The notes: generated by a model not told the origin, from the sequence alone. DNA of 64,000 bases from Actinomycetospora sp. NBRC 106378 (GCF_030269685.1 NZ_BSTT01000001.1:124001-188000); one strand, 5' to 3'. Positions 26,214 through 35,047 are shown, counted from the stretch's first letter. Numbers and translations: made by a program.

Positions 26214-26261
26214 ACGAACGGGCCGTTGGTCACGGTGGATCGTGACGAACGGCCCGTTCGT
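26214..26261. terminator. Strong hairpin between convergent genes
   Basis: A 21-base arm starting ACGAACGGGCCGTTGG, a 6-base loop GTGGAT and a complementary arm with a single mismatch. It lies 17 bases after the TPR gene and 45 bases after the convergent gene ending at 26307. It is a likely bidirectional terminator. Its outer ACGAACGG/CCGTTCGT ends match those of the hairpin family at 50881 and 52105. Confidence 0.7.
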
Positions 26262-26306
26262 GGGGCGGGACGGGTACTGCGAGACCGGTCCGACCGGCCG
26301 GGCCGC

Positions 26307-26831
26307 TCAGGCGACGGGTGCGACCACGGCCGGCACGGACCGCGGCTGCGGCACCTCGACCAGGCGCGGGGTCCCGGGCAGGGCGGGCAGCGGCGCGAAG
26401 ACGGACCCGCCGAACAACCCGCGCCCGGTGCCGGCCGTCGCGAGCAGCGTGTCCTGGATGCGGCGCGGCAGCGCGGCGACGTCGGCGCCGCCCGCCGCCA
26501 TCTCGTCGAGCACGCGCTGGGGCCACGAGCGCGCGGACCCGCCGGGGACCGGCACCCCGCCCCGCGCGCCGAGGCAGCGCGCCCCCAGGGCGGTGAACGC
26601 GTCGGCGGGCAGGGTGGTGCGGGCGGCCTCGAGGAACGCGGAGCCGAGGTGGTCGTGCAGGACCGCCACGTTGTGCGCCGTCGCGGGGAAGCCCGCCCGG
26701 GCGAGCAGGGTCGGGGCATAGCCCGGAGAGAGCCGTGGCGCGGGCTGCCCGGCCCCGGAGCCGGCCCGCAGCACCACCGCGAGTCCGACGAGCACGACGA
26801 CGGCGACGACGCCCACACCCACGATCCCCAT
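26307..26831 (-). CDS. Uncharacterised protein with N-terminal membrane anchor
   Basis: A 174-residue protein. An N-terminal membrane helix (MGIVGVGVVAVVVLVGLAVV) is followed by a helical extracellular or periplasmic-side part (NVAVLHDHLGSAFLEAARTTLP; WPQRVLDEMAAGGADVAALP). No family recognised. ATG 26831 has GGAGGGGG upstream and begins directly at the hydrophobic segment; the frame extends to 27014. The 302-base gap to the next gene on the plus strand must hold two divergent promoters. Confidence 0.68.
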   Translation of the reverse strand: MGIVGVGVVAVVVLVGLAVVLRAGSGAGQPAPRLSPGYAPTLLARAGFPATAHNVAVLHDHLGSAFLEAARTTLPADAFTALGARCLGARGGVPVPGGSARSWPQRVLDEMAAGGADVAALPRRIQDTLLATAGTGRGLFGGSVFAPLPALPGTPRLVEVPQPRSVPAVVAPVA

Positions 26832-27043
26832 GACTGGCCCCCTCCGGCCGACGGTGACCCCGATGCCACCACGCACTGTGACGGGAACGTCGTCGGCCGA
26901 GACGTCGCCGTTACGAGAACGCGACCTCCATCCCCCGTTCGGCACACAGGGTCCTCCCTCTGCGCGGACACGGCCCGATTCGTCGTGATCGAATCGTGAC
27001 CTGACACGCCGCAACCACCCTCGCTCTCACCCGAGTGGACTAG

Positions 27044-27070
27044 TTGCCGGACCGGTCGAGCCTTTATCTT
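27044..27070 (+). promoter_or_regulatory. Weak candidate promoter for the gene at 27134
   Basis: TTGCCG (27044-27049) and TATCTT (27065-27070) stand 15 bases apart in an otherwise GC-rich gap, about 64 bases before the start codon. The spacing is short for a housekeeping sigma factor, so this is tentative. Confidence 0.25.
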
Positions 27071-27133
27071 GTTCCCACACCGATCCGGTCGTGGGCGACC
27101 GGTCGACACGCTCCCCGGACCGAGGAGTCCCGT

Positions 27134-27334
27134 ATGTCCTTCGCCAGCAACGCCCTGCTCGCCGCCGGCTCGTCCGTGGCCGCCTGGCTCACCGCCCCGC
27201 TGGTGAGCGCCGCCGTCCACGGCACGACCGACCAGCGCACCCTGGCGTCGTGGAAGGACGAGACCGGGCCGATCCCGCTGCCGCGCCTCGACGACCGGGA
27301 CCCGGGGTACGACGCGCCGGCGCGGCACGCCTGA
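27134..27334 (+). CDS. Small membrane-associated protein
   Basis: A 66-residue protein: one hydrophobic segment near residues 6-27 (ALLAAGSSVAAWLTAPLVSA), then a hydrophilic tail with TDQRTLASWKDETGPI. ATG 27134 has GAGGAG 7 bases upstream. It resembles the 92-residue protein at 31292 in size class and N-terminal plan. No family known. Confidence 0.62.
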   Translation: MSFASNALLAAGSSVAAWLTAPLVSAAVHGTTDQRTLASWKDETGPIPLPRLDDRDPGYDAPARHA

Positions 27335-27528
27335 CGCCCGCTCCACCCGACACACGTCACCTCACCCGTCCGCGCGTCACAACCCGCCCGGGTCGCCCCG
27401 GGTGAGCGGCGAGTGTGACCGAAGGTGACACCGAACGGCGGAATCAGCTCGGCCGTGTCGTGGGCGATGTCTGGGGAGAGCCTCGTGAGGCCGCCCAGCT
27501 CCGACCCCGACCCCAGGACGTGATCGCG

Positions 27529-27840
27529 ATGTCCCGCCACAGCGGTCGTCACCACCACTCCTCGCTGCAGCGCGAGCGCGACGAGGCCCGCCTCCGGCTC
27601 GCCCGGGTGGAGCGCGCCCACCGGCGCGCCGAGCAGGTCGGCGCGACCACGCCCGTCGACGGCACCCCGGCCCAGCGCAGCGGCGCCGCGAAGCTGGTCA
27701 TCGACAACGCCGTCGCCCGCCGCGATCCGCTCACCCGCCCGTTCCCGGCGGTCCCCGGCCTGCCCGGCGCGCGGCGCTCCCCCTCCGCCCCGCTGCCCGC
27801 CCACCGCCGTCGTCCCGAGGCGGTCATCGGCGCGCGGTGA
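27529..27840 (+). CDS. Uncharacterised basic protein
   Basis: A 103-residue Arg/His-rich protein (MSRHSGRHHHSSLQRERDEA, then a charged helix and a Pro/Arg tail). No family. ATG 27529 was chosen; an in-frame start at 27415 would add a stretch of different composition. It could be nucleic-acid associated judging by charge, which is inference. Confidence 0.5.
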   Translation: MSRHSGRHHHSSLQRERDEARLRLARVERAHRRAEQVGATTPVDGTPAQRSGAAKLVIDNAVARRDPLTRPFPAVPGLPGARRSPSAPLPAHRRRPEAVIGAR

Positions 27841-27869
27841 GACGCGACGATCGCGGGTAACCCTGCTTC

Positions 27870-28034
27870 GTGATCGATCCCGACGACCCGACCGCCCGCG
27901 AGGACGCCCCGACGGACCCGGCCGACCCGCCGGCCCACGTGGGCCCCGACGAGGACGCCGCACCGGCGTTCGACATCGACCTCGAACCCGAGGACCAGGG
28001 GACGGCCGAGGCCGCCGCCGAGCCCTCGGGCTGA
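27870..28034 (+). CDS. Small highly acidic protein
   Basis: A 54-codon frame from GTG 27870 to TGA 28034: VIDPDDPTAREDAPTDPADP, then AAPAFDIDLEPEDQGTAEA. It is almost free of basic residues and unlike a random GC-rich frame. No family and no strong ribosome site. It is convergent with the zwf gene across 25 bases. Confidence 0.5.
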   Translation: MIDPDDPTAREDAPTDPADPPAHVGPDEDAAPAFDIDLEPEDQGTAEAAAEPSG

Positions 28035-28059
28035 GCACCGGCGGACCTGGTGGGGAGGG

Positions 28060-29556
28060 TCAGCCCCGGCTCTCCCGCCAGGCCCGCTCGAAGGGCAGCC
28101 GCCAGGCGTTGGGCGCGATCAGCTGGTGGATCGCGTTCGGGCCCCACGAGCCCGGCGGGTAGGGCTTGACCGGCGGCGGGTCCGCCAGCAGGGGCTGCGA
28201 GCGGTCCCAGAGCGACTCGATGCCGTCCGCCGTCGTGAACAGCGTGTGGTCGCCGCGCATGGCGTCGAGGATGAGCCGCTCGTAGGCCTCCAGGACGTCC
28301 GAGGCCTCCTCGGTCTCCTGGGTGGAGAACTGCATCGACAGCTTCTGCAGCCGCATCCCGGGCCCGGGCCGCTTGCCGTAGAACGACAGCGACACCCGCG
28401 AGGAGTCGGCCAGGTCGAACGTCAGGTGGTCCGGGCCCTGGGTCCCGACCCCGGAGCCCTGCGGGAACATCGTCCGCGGGGCCTCCTTGAACGCGATCGA
28501 GACGATCCGCTGGCCCTCGGCCAGCCGTTTGCCCGTGCGCAGGTAGAACGGGACACCGGCCCAGCGCCAGTTGTCCAGCCCGACCCGCAGCGCGATGAAC
28601 GTCTCGGTGTCCGAGTCGCGCGCGACACCCGGCTCCTCGCGGTAGCCGCCGTACTGGCCGCGCACCACGTCGGAGGGGTGCACCGGCAGGAGCGAGCGGA
28701 AGACCTTGTTCTTCTCCTCGCTGATCGCCCGTGGCTCGAGCGCGGTCGGTGGCTCCATCGCGACGAACGCCATCACCTGCATGAGGTGGGTGACGACCAT
28801 GTCCTTGTAGGCGCCGGTCGCCTCGTAGAAGCTCGCGCGCTGGTCGAGGCCCAGCGACTCCGGGATGTCGATCTGCACGTGGTCGATGAAGTTGCGGTTC
28901 CAGATCGGCTCGAAGAGCCCGTTCGCGAACCGGAAGGCCAGGACGTTCTGCGCCGCCTCCTTGCCCAGGAAGTGGTCGATGCGGAACACCTGGGACTCGT
29001 CGAACACGCGGTGCACGAAGTCGTTGAGCTGGATCGCCGACGGCAGGTCGTAGCCGAACGGCTTCTCCATGATCACGCGGGCGTCGGTCACGAGGTCGGC
29101 GTCGCGCAGCATCCCGACGACGGGCTGCGCCGCCTTCGGCGGCACCGACAGGTAGTGCAGCAGCCGGACGTGGTCGCCCAGCTGGGTGCTCGCCTCCTTC
29201 ACCGCCGAGGCGAGGGCCTCGGGGCCCTCCTGCTGCCCGACGTAGGTCAGCTTCGCGGCGAAGTCGTCCCAGTCGTCCTCGGCGAGACGGTGCATGCCGA
29301 AGTTCTGCACCGCGCCGTGGGCGAGTTCGCGGAACTCCTCGGTGGTGAGGTCGTCCATCGCGGTGCCGACGACGCGGATGTCCGGCGCGAGCTCGGACTC
29401 GGCGAGGTAGGCCAGCCCCGGCAGCAGCTTGCGCTTGGCCAGGTCGCCGGTGCACCCGAACAGCACGATGACGTGCGGGACGATCGGGTCGAGGTCCCGG
29501 CGGAACGGCCGTGAGCCGGGGCCGGGGTAGGCGATGTCGGAGTTGCGTTCGGACAA
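28060..29556 (-). CDS. zwf: Glucose-6-phosphate dehydrogenase
   Basis: A 498-residue G6PDH that oxidises glucose-6-phosphate to 6-phosphogluconolactone with NADP, the first step of the oxidative pentose phosphate path. The coenzyme motif VIVLFGCTGDLAKRKLLPGL lies near residue 29, the active-site motif RIDHFLGKEAAQN near 190, and a C-terminal domain of normal length follows. TTG 29556 has GGAGG 6 bases upstream; the frame extends to 29820. It stands alone, without the tal, opcA, pgl or tkt neighbours of the usual actinobacterial cluster, so it may be a second isozyme. Confidence 0.95.
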   Translation of the reverse strand: MSERNSDIAYPGPGSRPFRRDLDPIVPHVIVLFGCTGDLAKRKLLPGLAYLAESELAPDIRVVGTAMDDLTTEEFRELAHGAVQNFGMHRLAEDDWDDFAAKLTYVGQQEGPEALASAVKEASTQLGDHVRLLHYLSVPPKAAQPVVGMLRDADLVTDARVIMEKPFGYDLPSAIQLNDFVHRVFDESQVFRIDHFLGKEAAQNVLAFRFANGLFEPIWNRNFIDHVQIDIPESLGLDQRASFYEATGAYKDMVVTHLMQVMAFVAMEPPTALEPRAISEEKNKVFRSLLPVHPSDVVRGQYGGYREEPGVARDSDTETFIALRVGLDNWRWAGVPFYLRTGKRLAEGQRIVSIAFKEAPRTMFPQGSGVGTQGPDHLTFDLADSSRVSLSFYGKRPGPGMRLQKLSMQFSTQETEEASDVLEAYERLILDAMRGDHTLFTTADGIESLWDRSQPLLADPPPVKPYPPGSWGPNAIHQLIAPNAWRLPFERAWRESRG

Positions 29557-29661
29557 CGGTGCCTCCGCGGGTCGGGTGCCGAGGGGACCGTAGCCCGGTC
29601 GTGTGGCGGGCGTGTGTCCTCGCGCGGGGTTGAATCCGATCTTGCGGGGAACGCCTGCTCG

Positions 29662-29862
29662 GTGGAGGACGACGGAACTCTGGTCAATCGGGTGCGGCGC
29701 GACGGAACGGCGGGCGTGGACCGCGGGTCGAGCCAGACCCACGGTGCGGCGGATCCCAGCGGGGTCGACGTGGAGCCGGACATCCCGCCGCTGCGCTTCG
29801 GCGAGGACATCGCCGACCACGAGGACGACGCGGCCCCGCCGTCCGCCGCGAAACCCTCCTGA
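29662..29862 (+). CDS. Small acidic protein
   Basis: A 66-codon frame from GTG 29662 (VEDDGTLVNRVRRDGTAGVD, later VDVEPDIPPLRFGEDIADHEDD). Its composition resembles the acidic protein at 27870. A start at 29614 is possible. It is divergent from zwf, with 105 bases between the starts, and 12 bases from the convergent esterase-like gene. No family. Confidence 0.45.
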   Translation: MEDDGTLVNRVRRDGTAGVDRGSSQTHGAADPSGVDVEPDIPPLRFGEDIADHEDDAAPPSAAKPS

Positions 29863-29874
29863 CGGGTCCCGCTC

Positions 29875-31110
29875 TCAGCGGATCCAGGCCGGGTGCACCC
29901 GGGGCACGAGCGCGACCGCGTCGTACTCCCGGACCGGGACCACGGGGATGCGTTCCCGGAGCTGGCCCGAGTCGACCACGCTGCCGATCCGGCGGGTGGT
30001 CGTCGGGCTCGCGGCCCACGCGGCGAGCCCGCCCCGGGCGCCCCGCAGGTCGACCAGCAGGTCCTCGGTGCCGCCGAGGGCGCGGCGCAGGTCGGCCTCC
30101 GCGGTGCCGCCCAGGGCGGGCAGCCGGTGCGTGGACGGCCGTGGTCGCAGCGGGCGCAGGAGCTTGCGGCGCACGGCCGACGCGCTCCCCTCGGCGAACC
30201 ACCCGCCGACCGCGTAGTAGCCCTCACCCAGCGCGGAACGCAGGTGCCGGCCCGCCGTCGTCGGGTCCCCGACGCGCACCAGGTCGTCGTGTCCCCAGAA
30301 CAACGCGGCCGGCGTGCCGGACGCCGCCTCCGCGGCCCGGGTGACCGCCTCGGCGGCCAGGCGGGCCCGCAGCACCGGGGCGCTCGTGTCGTCGAGCAGC
30401 TCGGCCTCCGCCGCCGTCGGGAAGGCGCGCCCGCGCGGGGCCGCGGCCACCTCCGCGGCCCGCGCGAGGATCCAGGCGTGGTCGAGGGCCTCGGCGTACC
30501 GGGAGGGCGAGGTCTCGGCGGCGAGACGACCCTCCGCGGCGACGATCTCGCCGTGCAGCGCGACGACCGCGTCGCGGAACGGGGCCTTGAGCGGCCGCTC
30601 GTCGGGCTCCCGGTCGAGCAGTTCGGCCAGCCCGTCGCGCGCGGCCGGCAGCAGCTCGGGGGCGGCGTCGCGCAGGTAGGTCCCGAGGACCCGGACCGAG
30701 CGGGCCGGGCGCACCGGGTCGGCGCCGACGACCCGCACCCGGTCGGCGGGGTCGACCATCTCGTTGCGGTCCCGCAGCCACGAGACGACGTCGACCATCT
30801 CGCGGGTGTCGTACTCCCAGCCGCCCAGGGCGGCGACGGCGTCGCCCGGGGCGCCGACCCCGCGGGCGGCGGCGTCGAGGCCGGTCGCGCCGGCCTCGCT
30901 CACCCCGAGCACCAGGACCCGGACCCCCAGCTCGTCCACGGCGTACTCGACGATCCGGCGGCCCATCTCGAGCAGCTCGCGGGCGCCGTGGGCGGCGGCC
31001 CCGACGCCGAGCACCCGCACCCCGCGCAGGGCCGGGCGCCAGGACGCGAGTCCGAACGCGTCGACGGGCACCGCCCGGGCGGCGACCTCGTCGGCGACCT
31101 CGTCGTCCAT
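29875..31110 (-). CDS. Erythromycin esterase-like protein, catalytic motifs degenerate
   Basis: A 411-residue protein with the overall pattern of the erythromycin esterase/succinoglycan family: VLGVGAAAHGARELLEMGRRIVEYAVDELG near residue 34, LGVSEAG near 70, GGWEYDTREMVDVVSWLRDRN near 98, and ALFWGHDDLVRVG near 280. In typical members the first motif is GEATHG and the last has two His (HNxH). Here the Glu is Ala and the second His is Leu, so hydrolase activity is doubtful. ATG 31110 was chosen; the frame runs to 31737. It is divergent from the small protein gene at 31292. Confidence 0.75.
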   Translation of the reverse strand: MDDEVADEVAARAVPVDAFGLASWRPALRGVRVLGVGAAAHGARELLEMGRRIVEYAVDELGVRVLVLGVSEAGATGLDAAARGVGAPGDAVAALGGWEYDTREMVDVVSWLRDRNEMVDPADRVRVVGADPVRPARSVRVLGTYLRDAAPELLPAARDGLAELLDREPDERPLKAPFRDAVVALHGEIVAAEGRLAAETSPSRYAEALDHAWILARAAEVAAAPRGRAFPTAAEAELLDDTSAPVLRARLAAEAVTRAAEAASGTPAALFWGHDDLVRVGDPTTAGRHLRSALGEGYYAVGGWFAEGSASAVRRKLLRPLRPRPSTHRLPALGGTAEADLRRALGGTEDLLVDLRGARGGLAAWAASPTTTRRIGSVVDSGQLRERIPVVPVREYDAVALVPRVHPAWIR

Positions 31111-31291
31111 GCCCGCGCACCCTACGGCGGTGCTCCGGGCCCGCGGCGCCGGGTGCGCGACCCCCGGGCCGCAAGGTCTCATCACTCTCTTGGGTGACAA
31201 TACTCCGAGTGGCCTAACGGTCATGGCGCGTGACACGACACCCCCCGTGAGTCCGCGAACGCGGACCGCTTTCTCCCGGGAGGTCCACAGC

Positions 31292-31570
31292 ATGTCGAAG
31301 CCCGCGACCGGAGCCGCCGCAGCAGCCGCCGCGCTGGGGGCGTGGCTCGCCGTCCCGATGGTCACGATGCGCCGCAAGGGAACCCTCGACGACCAGCAGA
31401 TGGCCGCGATCCGGGGCGAGTCCCGGTTCGACCCGACGGACGCGGAGGCCCGGCAGCGGGCCGCGATCCGGCGGGCGCGCGTGCGCGAGGCGCAGGTGCG
31501 CGCGGCGATGGCCGCCATCCCCGAGCAGCGCGCGGCGGACGAGCCGCAGCGCTCGCCGTTGCACTGGTGA
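31292..31570 (+). CDS. Small protein with N-terminal hydrophobic segment and charged helix
   Basis: A 92-residue protein: Ala-rich hydrophobic segment (GAAAAAAALGAWLAVPMVTM) followed by a long basic/acidic helix (ARQRAAIRRARVREAQVRAAM). ATG 31292 has GGGAGG 9 bases upstream. It looks like a membrane-tethered coiled coil. It lies 51 bases before the DUF2235 gene and may be cotranscribed with it. Confidence 0.62.
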   Translation: MSKPATGAAAAAAALGAWLAVPMVTMRRKGTLDDQQMAAIRGESRFDPTDAEARQRAAIRRARVREAQVRAAMAAIPEQRAADEPQRSPLHW

Positions 31571-31621
31571 TCGGCGGGTCCGCCGGGCGCGGCGTCCGCG
31601 CCCCGATACCGTGCGGACCCG

Positions 31622-33103
31622 ATGGCCGACACCGCACCACCGGCACGACGCCTGGTCGTCTGCTGTGACGGCACCTGGGACACCCCCTCCGACCGGACGA
31701 ACGTCTCCCTGCTGGCCGACGCGCTGCGGACCGACACGACGCAGGTGGTGCGGTACCTCCCCGGGGTCGGCGCCGACGGCGACCCGGTCTCGCGCGTCCT
31801 GGAGGGCGCCCTCGGGCTCGGCCTGAACCGGCGCGTCCGGGAGGCCTACTCCTGGCTCGCGGAGACCTGGCGCCCCGGCGACGAGATCGTGCTCCTCGGC
31901 TTCAGCCGCGGCGCCTTCACCGTGCGCAGCCTGGCCGGGATGCTCGCCGCGACCGGCCTCGTCGCGTTCGCCCCGGGCAGCTCCCGCCGGGCGCGCAACC
32001 GCGTCGTGCGGCGCCTGTTCCTCGACGGCTACCAGCGCGGCGAGCGCCTCGACGGGCTCACCTACGCCCCGGGTTTCGGCCCCGACGACACCGCACCGAT
32101 CGCCTTCCTGGGCGTCTTCGACACCGTCGGCGCCCTCGGCGTCCCTCGCACCTTCGGGCTGCTCTCCACCCTCGTCTCCAGCCGGGTGCAGGGCTTCCAC
32201 GACCTCACCCTCGCGCCCGACGTCCGCCACGCCCGCCAGGCGCTGGCCCTCGACGAGCGCCGCGGACCGTTCGTGCCCGCGGTGTGGGCCGACCCCGAGC
32301 CCGGCACGCACCGCTCGTTCTCGCAGCAGTGGTTCGTCGGCACCCACGGCGACGTCGGCGGGTCCCACGACAGGCCGCGGGCCCTCTCCGACATCCCCCT
32401 CCGTTGGATGGCCGACGAGGCCACCGCCGCCGTCGGCCTCGTCTGGGACCGGCCGGTCACGACGACGGGCGACCCGCTCGGGCCGCTCGACCCCCGGCCG
32501 CACGGGCTCTGGTCGGTGCTCTCCCCGCAGCCGCGCTCGGTGCCGCGCGTCGTCGAGGGCGCGGCCGACGTGCACCCCTCGGCGGTCGCCCGCCGGGCCG
32601 CCACGACCTACCGCCCGGGGCGACTGGTCCCGGACGGCTCCACGGTGTCGGCGATCGTCCCCGCCGACGATCCCTGGGCGGAGACCGGGCTCTACCTCGA
32701 GGCCGGGCGCTGGAGGGTCGCCGCGAGCGGGACCTGGGCCGACCACGGCGCGTCGACCCCGCCGGACGGGTTCCGACGGTGGCCGCTGCGGGCCTGGCCG
32801 GACTACGCCGCGGGCACGGTCCTCGACGCCTACCGGCGCGTGGTCCGTCGCCTGACCACGCGGCTGGCCGAGGCCCCCGGCGCCCCGCGCGACGGGGACG
32901 CGCGGCGGATGGCCATGGTCGCGGCCGTCGCGAACGCGCGGCTCGACCCGGACGGCGCCCTCACGCGCGGCACCACCGCGGCGGTCGCGCAGGGCGTGGT
33001 GGACCTGCCGCGCCCGGGCTACCTCTACGCCTTCGCCAACGACTCGTGGCTCGGGTACCGCGGCAACCGCGGGGCCGCGACGCTCGTGGTGGGACGGGAG
33101 TGA
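31622..33103 (+). CDS. DUF2235 alpha/beta hydrolase
   Basis: A 493-residue protein of the DUF2235 (Tle1-like) family. It opens with RRLVVCCDGTWDTPSDRTN, has the nucleophile elbow GFSRGAFTVRSLAGML (GxSxG) near residue 96, VFDTVGALG near 165 and THGDVGGSH near 241. These fit a Ser/Asp/His hydrolase; relatives act on phospholipids or other esters. The C-terminal 170 residues are less conserved. ATG 31622. The stop overlaps the start of the second EEP gene (GTGA at 33100), so the hydrolase and the phosphodiesterase-like protein are translationally coupled. Confidence 0.85.
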   Translation: MADTAPPARRLVVCCDGTWDTPSDRTNVSLLADALRTDTTQVVRYLPGVGADGDPVSRVLEGALGLGLNRRVREAYSWLAETWRPGDEIVLLGFSRGAFTVRSLAGMLAATGLVAFAPGSSRRARNRVVRRLFLDGYQRGERLDGLTYAPGFGPDDTAPIAFLGVFDTVGALGVPRTFGLLSTLVSSRVQGFHDLTLAPDVRHARQALALDERRGPFVPAVWADPEPGTHRSFSQQWFVGTHGDVGGSHDRPRALSDIPLRWMADEATAAVGLVWDRPVTTTGDPLGPLDPRPHGLWSVLSPQPRSVPRVVEGAADVHPSAVARRAATTYRPGRLVPDGSTVSAIVPADDPWAETGLYLEAGRWRVAASGTWADHGASTPPDGFRRWPLRAWPDYAAGTVLDAYRRVVRRLTTRLAEAPGAPRDGDARRMAMVAAVANARLDPDGALTRGTTAAVAQGVVDLPRPGYLYAFANDSWLGYRGNRGAATLVVGRE

Positions 33104-34179
33104 GGGGCCGGGAGACGGAGCGCGGCGGAGCCCGACCCCCGGGGGACCGGTCGGTTCCCGGGACGGACGTCGAGCCGCCCACCGGCCCGATCGCCGTGCC
33201 GCGGTGGCGGCGGTGGCGTTCCCGGCTCCCCCGGGCCTCGCGGGTCGTGGCGGGACTCGTCGTGGTGGCGGCGGTCGCGGTGCTGCTCGTCCCCGACCGG
33301 CTCGGGCTCGACCAGACCCTGCCGTTCGTCGGCTTCGTCCTGGTCCGGGCGCCCGCGACGCTGGCGGTCGTGGTGCTCGGGCTGCTGGTGCTCGCGGTGC
33401 GGGCGCGCTGGTGGCCGACCGTCGTGCCGGTGCTGGCGATCGCGGGCGTCGCGGCCGTCGCCCTGGTCCCCCGGCTGGTGCCGGACGGCCCGTCGCCCGA
33501 CCCGGGGCCGGACATCGTCGTCATGGTGCAGAACGTCGACCGCGGCAGCGCCGACGTCCCCGCCCTGGCCGCGGTCCTGCGCGAGCGCCGTCCCGACGTG
33601 GTCGTCCTGCCCGAGGCGGGCGAGCCCTTCCGCGCGCGCCTCACGGCCGCGATCCCCGAGCTGGGCTACCGCTCGTGGTCCTCGGTGCCGGCGAGCGAGC
33701 CCGACGCGGTGGGGACCACGATCCTCGCCAGGCCCTCGCTCGGCGACGTGCGCGCGACCCCGGTCCCGGCCCGCTTCCCGTGGCTCGAGCTGACCGGGGG
33801 CGCCCTCGGCCCCACACGCCTGCTCGGGGCCCACCTCGCCTCGCCGGTGCCCGGCCTGATCGACGTGTGGCCGGGCGAGCTCGCCGCCCTCGCGCGCTGG
33901 TGCGCGCCCGGGACCGGACCCGCCGTCGTGATGGGGGACCTGAACGCGACCGAGGACCTGCGCGGGTTCCGCGCCGGGAGCGCGGGCTGCACGGACGCCG
34001 GTGACGCGGCCGGCAAGGGCCTCCTCGCGACGTGGCCGGCGGGGCTGCCGCGGTGGCTGGGCGCCCAGCTCGACCACGTCCTCGTCGGCGGCGGGGCCGG
34101 GGTGGACGGGTTCGACGTGGTCGAGGTGCCGGGGACCGATCACCGCGGGGTGCTCGCCACGGTCCACGTGCAGGGTTAG
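33100..34179 (+). CDS. Membrane-anchored EEP family protein (paralogue 2 of 3)
   Basis: A 359-residue protein with the same plan as the gene at 8532: basic N-terminus, about three membrane segments (VVAGLVVVAAVAVLLVPDRLG; APATLAVVVLGLLVLAV; VPVLAIAGVAAVALVPRLV) and an extracellular EEP domain with VVLPEAGE, GDLNATEDL, QLDHVLV and GTDHRGVLA. GTG 33100 overlaps the DUF2235 stop by 4 bases, a second case in the window of an EEP gene coupled to an enzyme gene. Its TAG overlaps the TAA of the convergent lipoprotein gene. The substrate is unknown. Confidence 0.85.
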   Translation: MRGRETERGGARPPGDRSVPGTDVEPPTGPIAVPRWRRWRSRLPRASRVVAGLVVVAAVAVLLVPDRLGLDQTLPFVGFVLVRAPATLAVVVLGLLVLAVRARWWPTVVPVLAIAGVAAVALVPRLVPDGPSPDPGPDIVVMVQNVDRGSADVPALAAVLRERRPDVVVLPEAGEPFRARLTAAIPELGYRSWSSVPASEPDAVGTTILARPSLGDVRATPVPARFPWLELTGGALGPTRLLGAHLASPVPGLIDVWPGELAALARWCAPGTGPAVVMGDLNATEDLRGFRAGSAGCTDAGDAAGKGLLATWPAGLPRWLGAQLDHVLVGGGAGVDGFDVVEVPGTDHRGVLATVHVQG

Positions 34180-34991
34180 CCGGCGGGCAGGAACCCGCTG
34201 AGGTCGGCGACCTGGTCGGCCGGCGGTGCCACCACGGCGGGGGCGCCGCCGATGTCGGTGAAGGTCAGGGCCGTGGTGGTCGAGGTGGGGGCGCCGGTGC
34301 CCTGCGCGGGCACGGTCACCGTCTGGGCGACCTTGACGAGGCGGCCGTCGGCGACCCACAGGTCGACCGGCAACGTGGAGCTGCGCAGCTGGGACTTCAG
34401 CAGGTCGACCGCCGGCCTCGTCGCCGGGTCCTGGGCGCCGGGCACCCGGTCGAGGTCGACGACGCCCGCGTAGTGCGTGGCGTCCCGGCCCGCGACCTGC
34501 TCCGGCCCGACCTCGCGGACGTCGTCGCGGATCGCGTCCAGCCACGCCAGCTGCCGGGCCGGGTTCTGCGAGGTGCCGACCCCCAGCGCCCCGAGCGGCG
34601 CGCCGTAGCTCGAGCGCGCGAGCCGGTCGGCGTCCACCGACACCCACGGCTTCCCGCCCACGACGAGGCCGACGAGCCCGGAGGCGGACGGCGGCAGCTG
34701 CGCGTCGAGCCGCCCACCCACGAACACCACCCGGACGTCGCCGAGCGAGGGCACGCGCAGCGTGAGGTCCGCGGCCTGCGCGCGCGGGTCGAGCACGCCG
34801 TCGCCCTGCAGCGGGATCTCCTGCCCCGCCACCGCCGTCCGGCCCTCGACGCTCACCCGGGAGGGGCCGGCGGCCGCGGTCGCGACGATCGCCGCGCGCA
34901 CCTGCGTGGCCGGGCTCACCGGGGACGACGTCCCGCTGCAGCCGGCGAGCAGGACGGCGAGCAGCAGCACGGGGAGCACGCGACGGGTCAC
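34176..34991 (-). CDS. LppX/LprAFG-like lipoprotein
   Basis: A 271-residue lipoprotein (signal with lipobox LLAGC, Cys18). The mature protein fits the LppX_LprAFG family: amphipathic beta sheet forming a hydrophobic pocket, with QVRAAIVATAAAGPSRVSVEG, LRVPSLGDVRVVFVGGRLD, WVSVDADRL and VVDLDRVPG. In mycobacteria such proteins carry or present lipids and lipoglycans at the cell envelope. It starts at GTG 34991. The convergent EEP gene ends within the same 4 bases. Upstream lie the repeats at 35048 and 35110. Confidence 0.8.
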   Translation of the reverse strand: MTRRVLPVLLLAVLLAGCSGTSSPVSPATQVRAAIVATAAAGPSRVSVEGRTAVAGQEIPLQGDGVLDPRAQAADLTLRVPSLGDVRVVFVGGRLDAQLPPSASGLVGLVVGGKPWVSVDADRLARSSYGAPLGALGVGTSQNPARQLAWLDAIRDDVREVGPEQVAGRDATHYAGVVDLDRVPGAQDPATRPAVDLLKSQLRSSTLPVDLWVADGRLVKVAQTVTVPAQGTGAPTSTTTALTFTDIGGAPAVVAPPADQVADLSGFLPAG

Positions 34992-35047
34992 GGCCCCATC
35001 GTGACCGGCGGCGTCACCCGTCCGTGCGTGGGGCCCTGCCCGGGAGC

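Noticed and set aside
29875-31737. Longer N-terminus for the esterase-like protein
   Set aside because: It would run through the promoter region and the small gene at 31292, and the added residues do not resemble the family.
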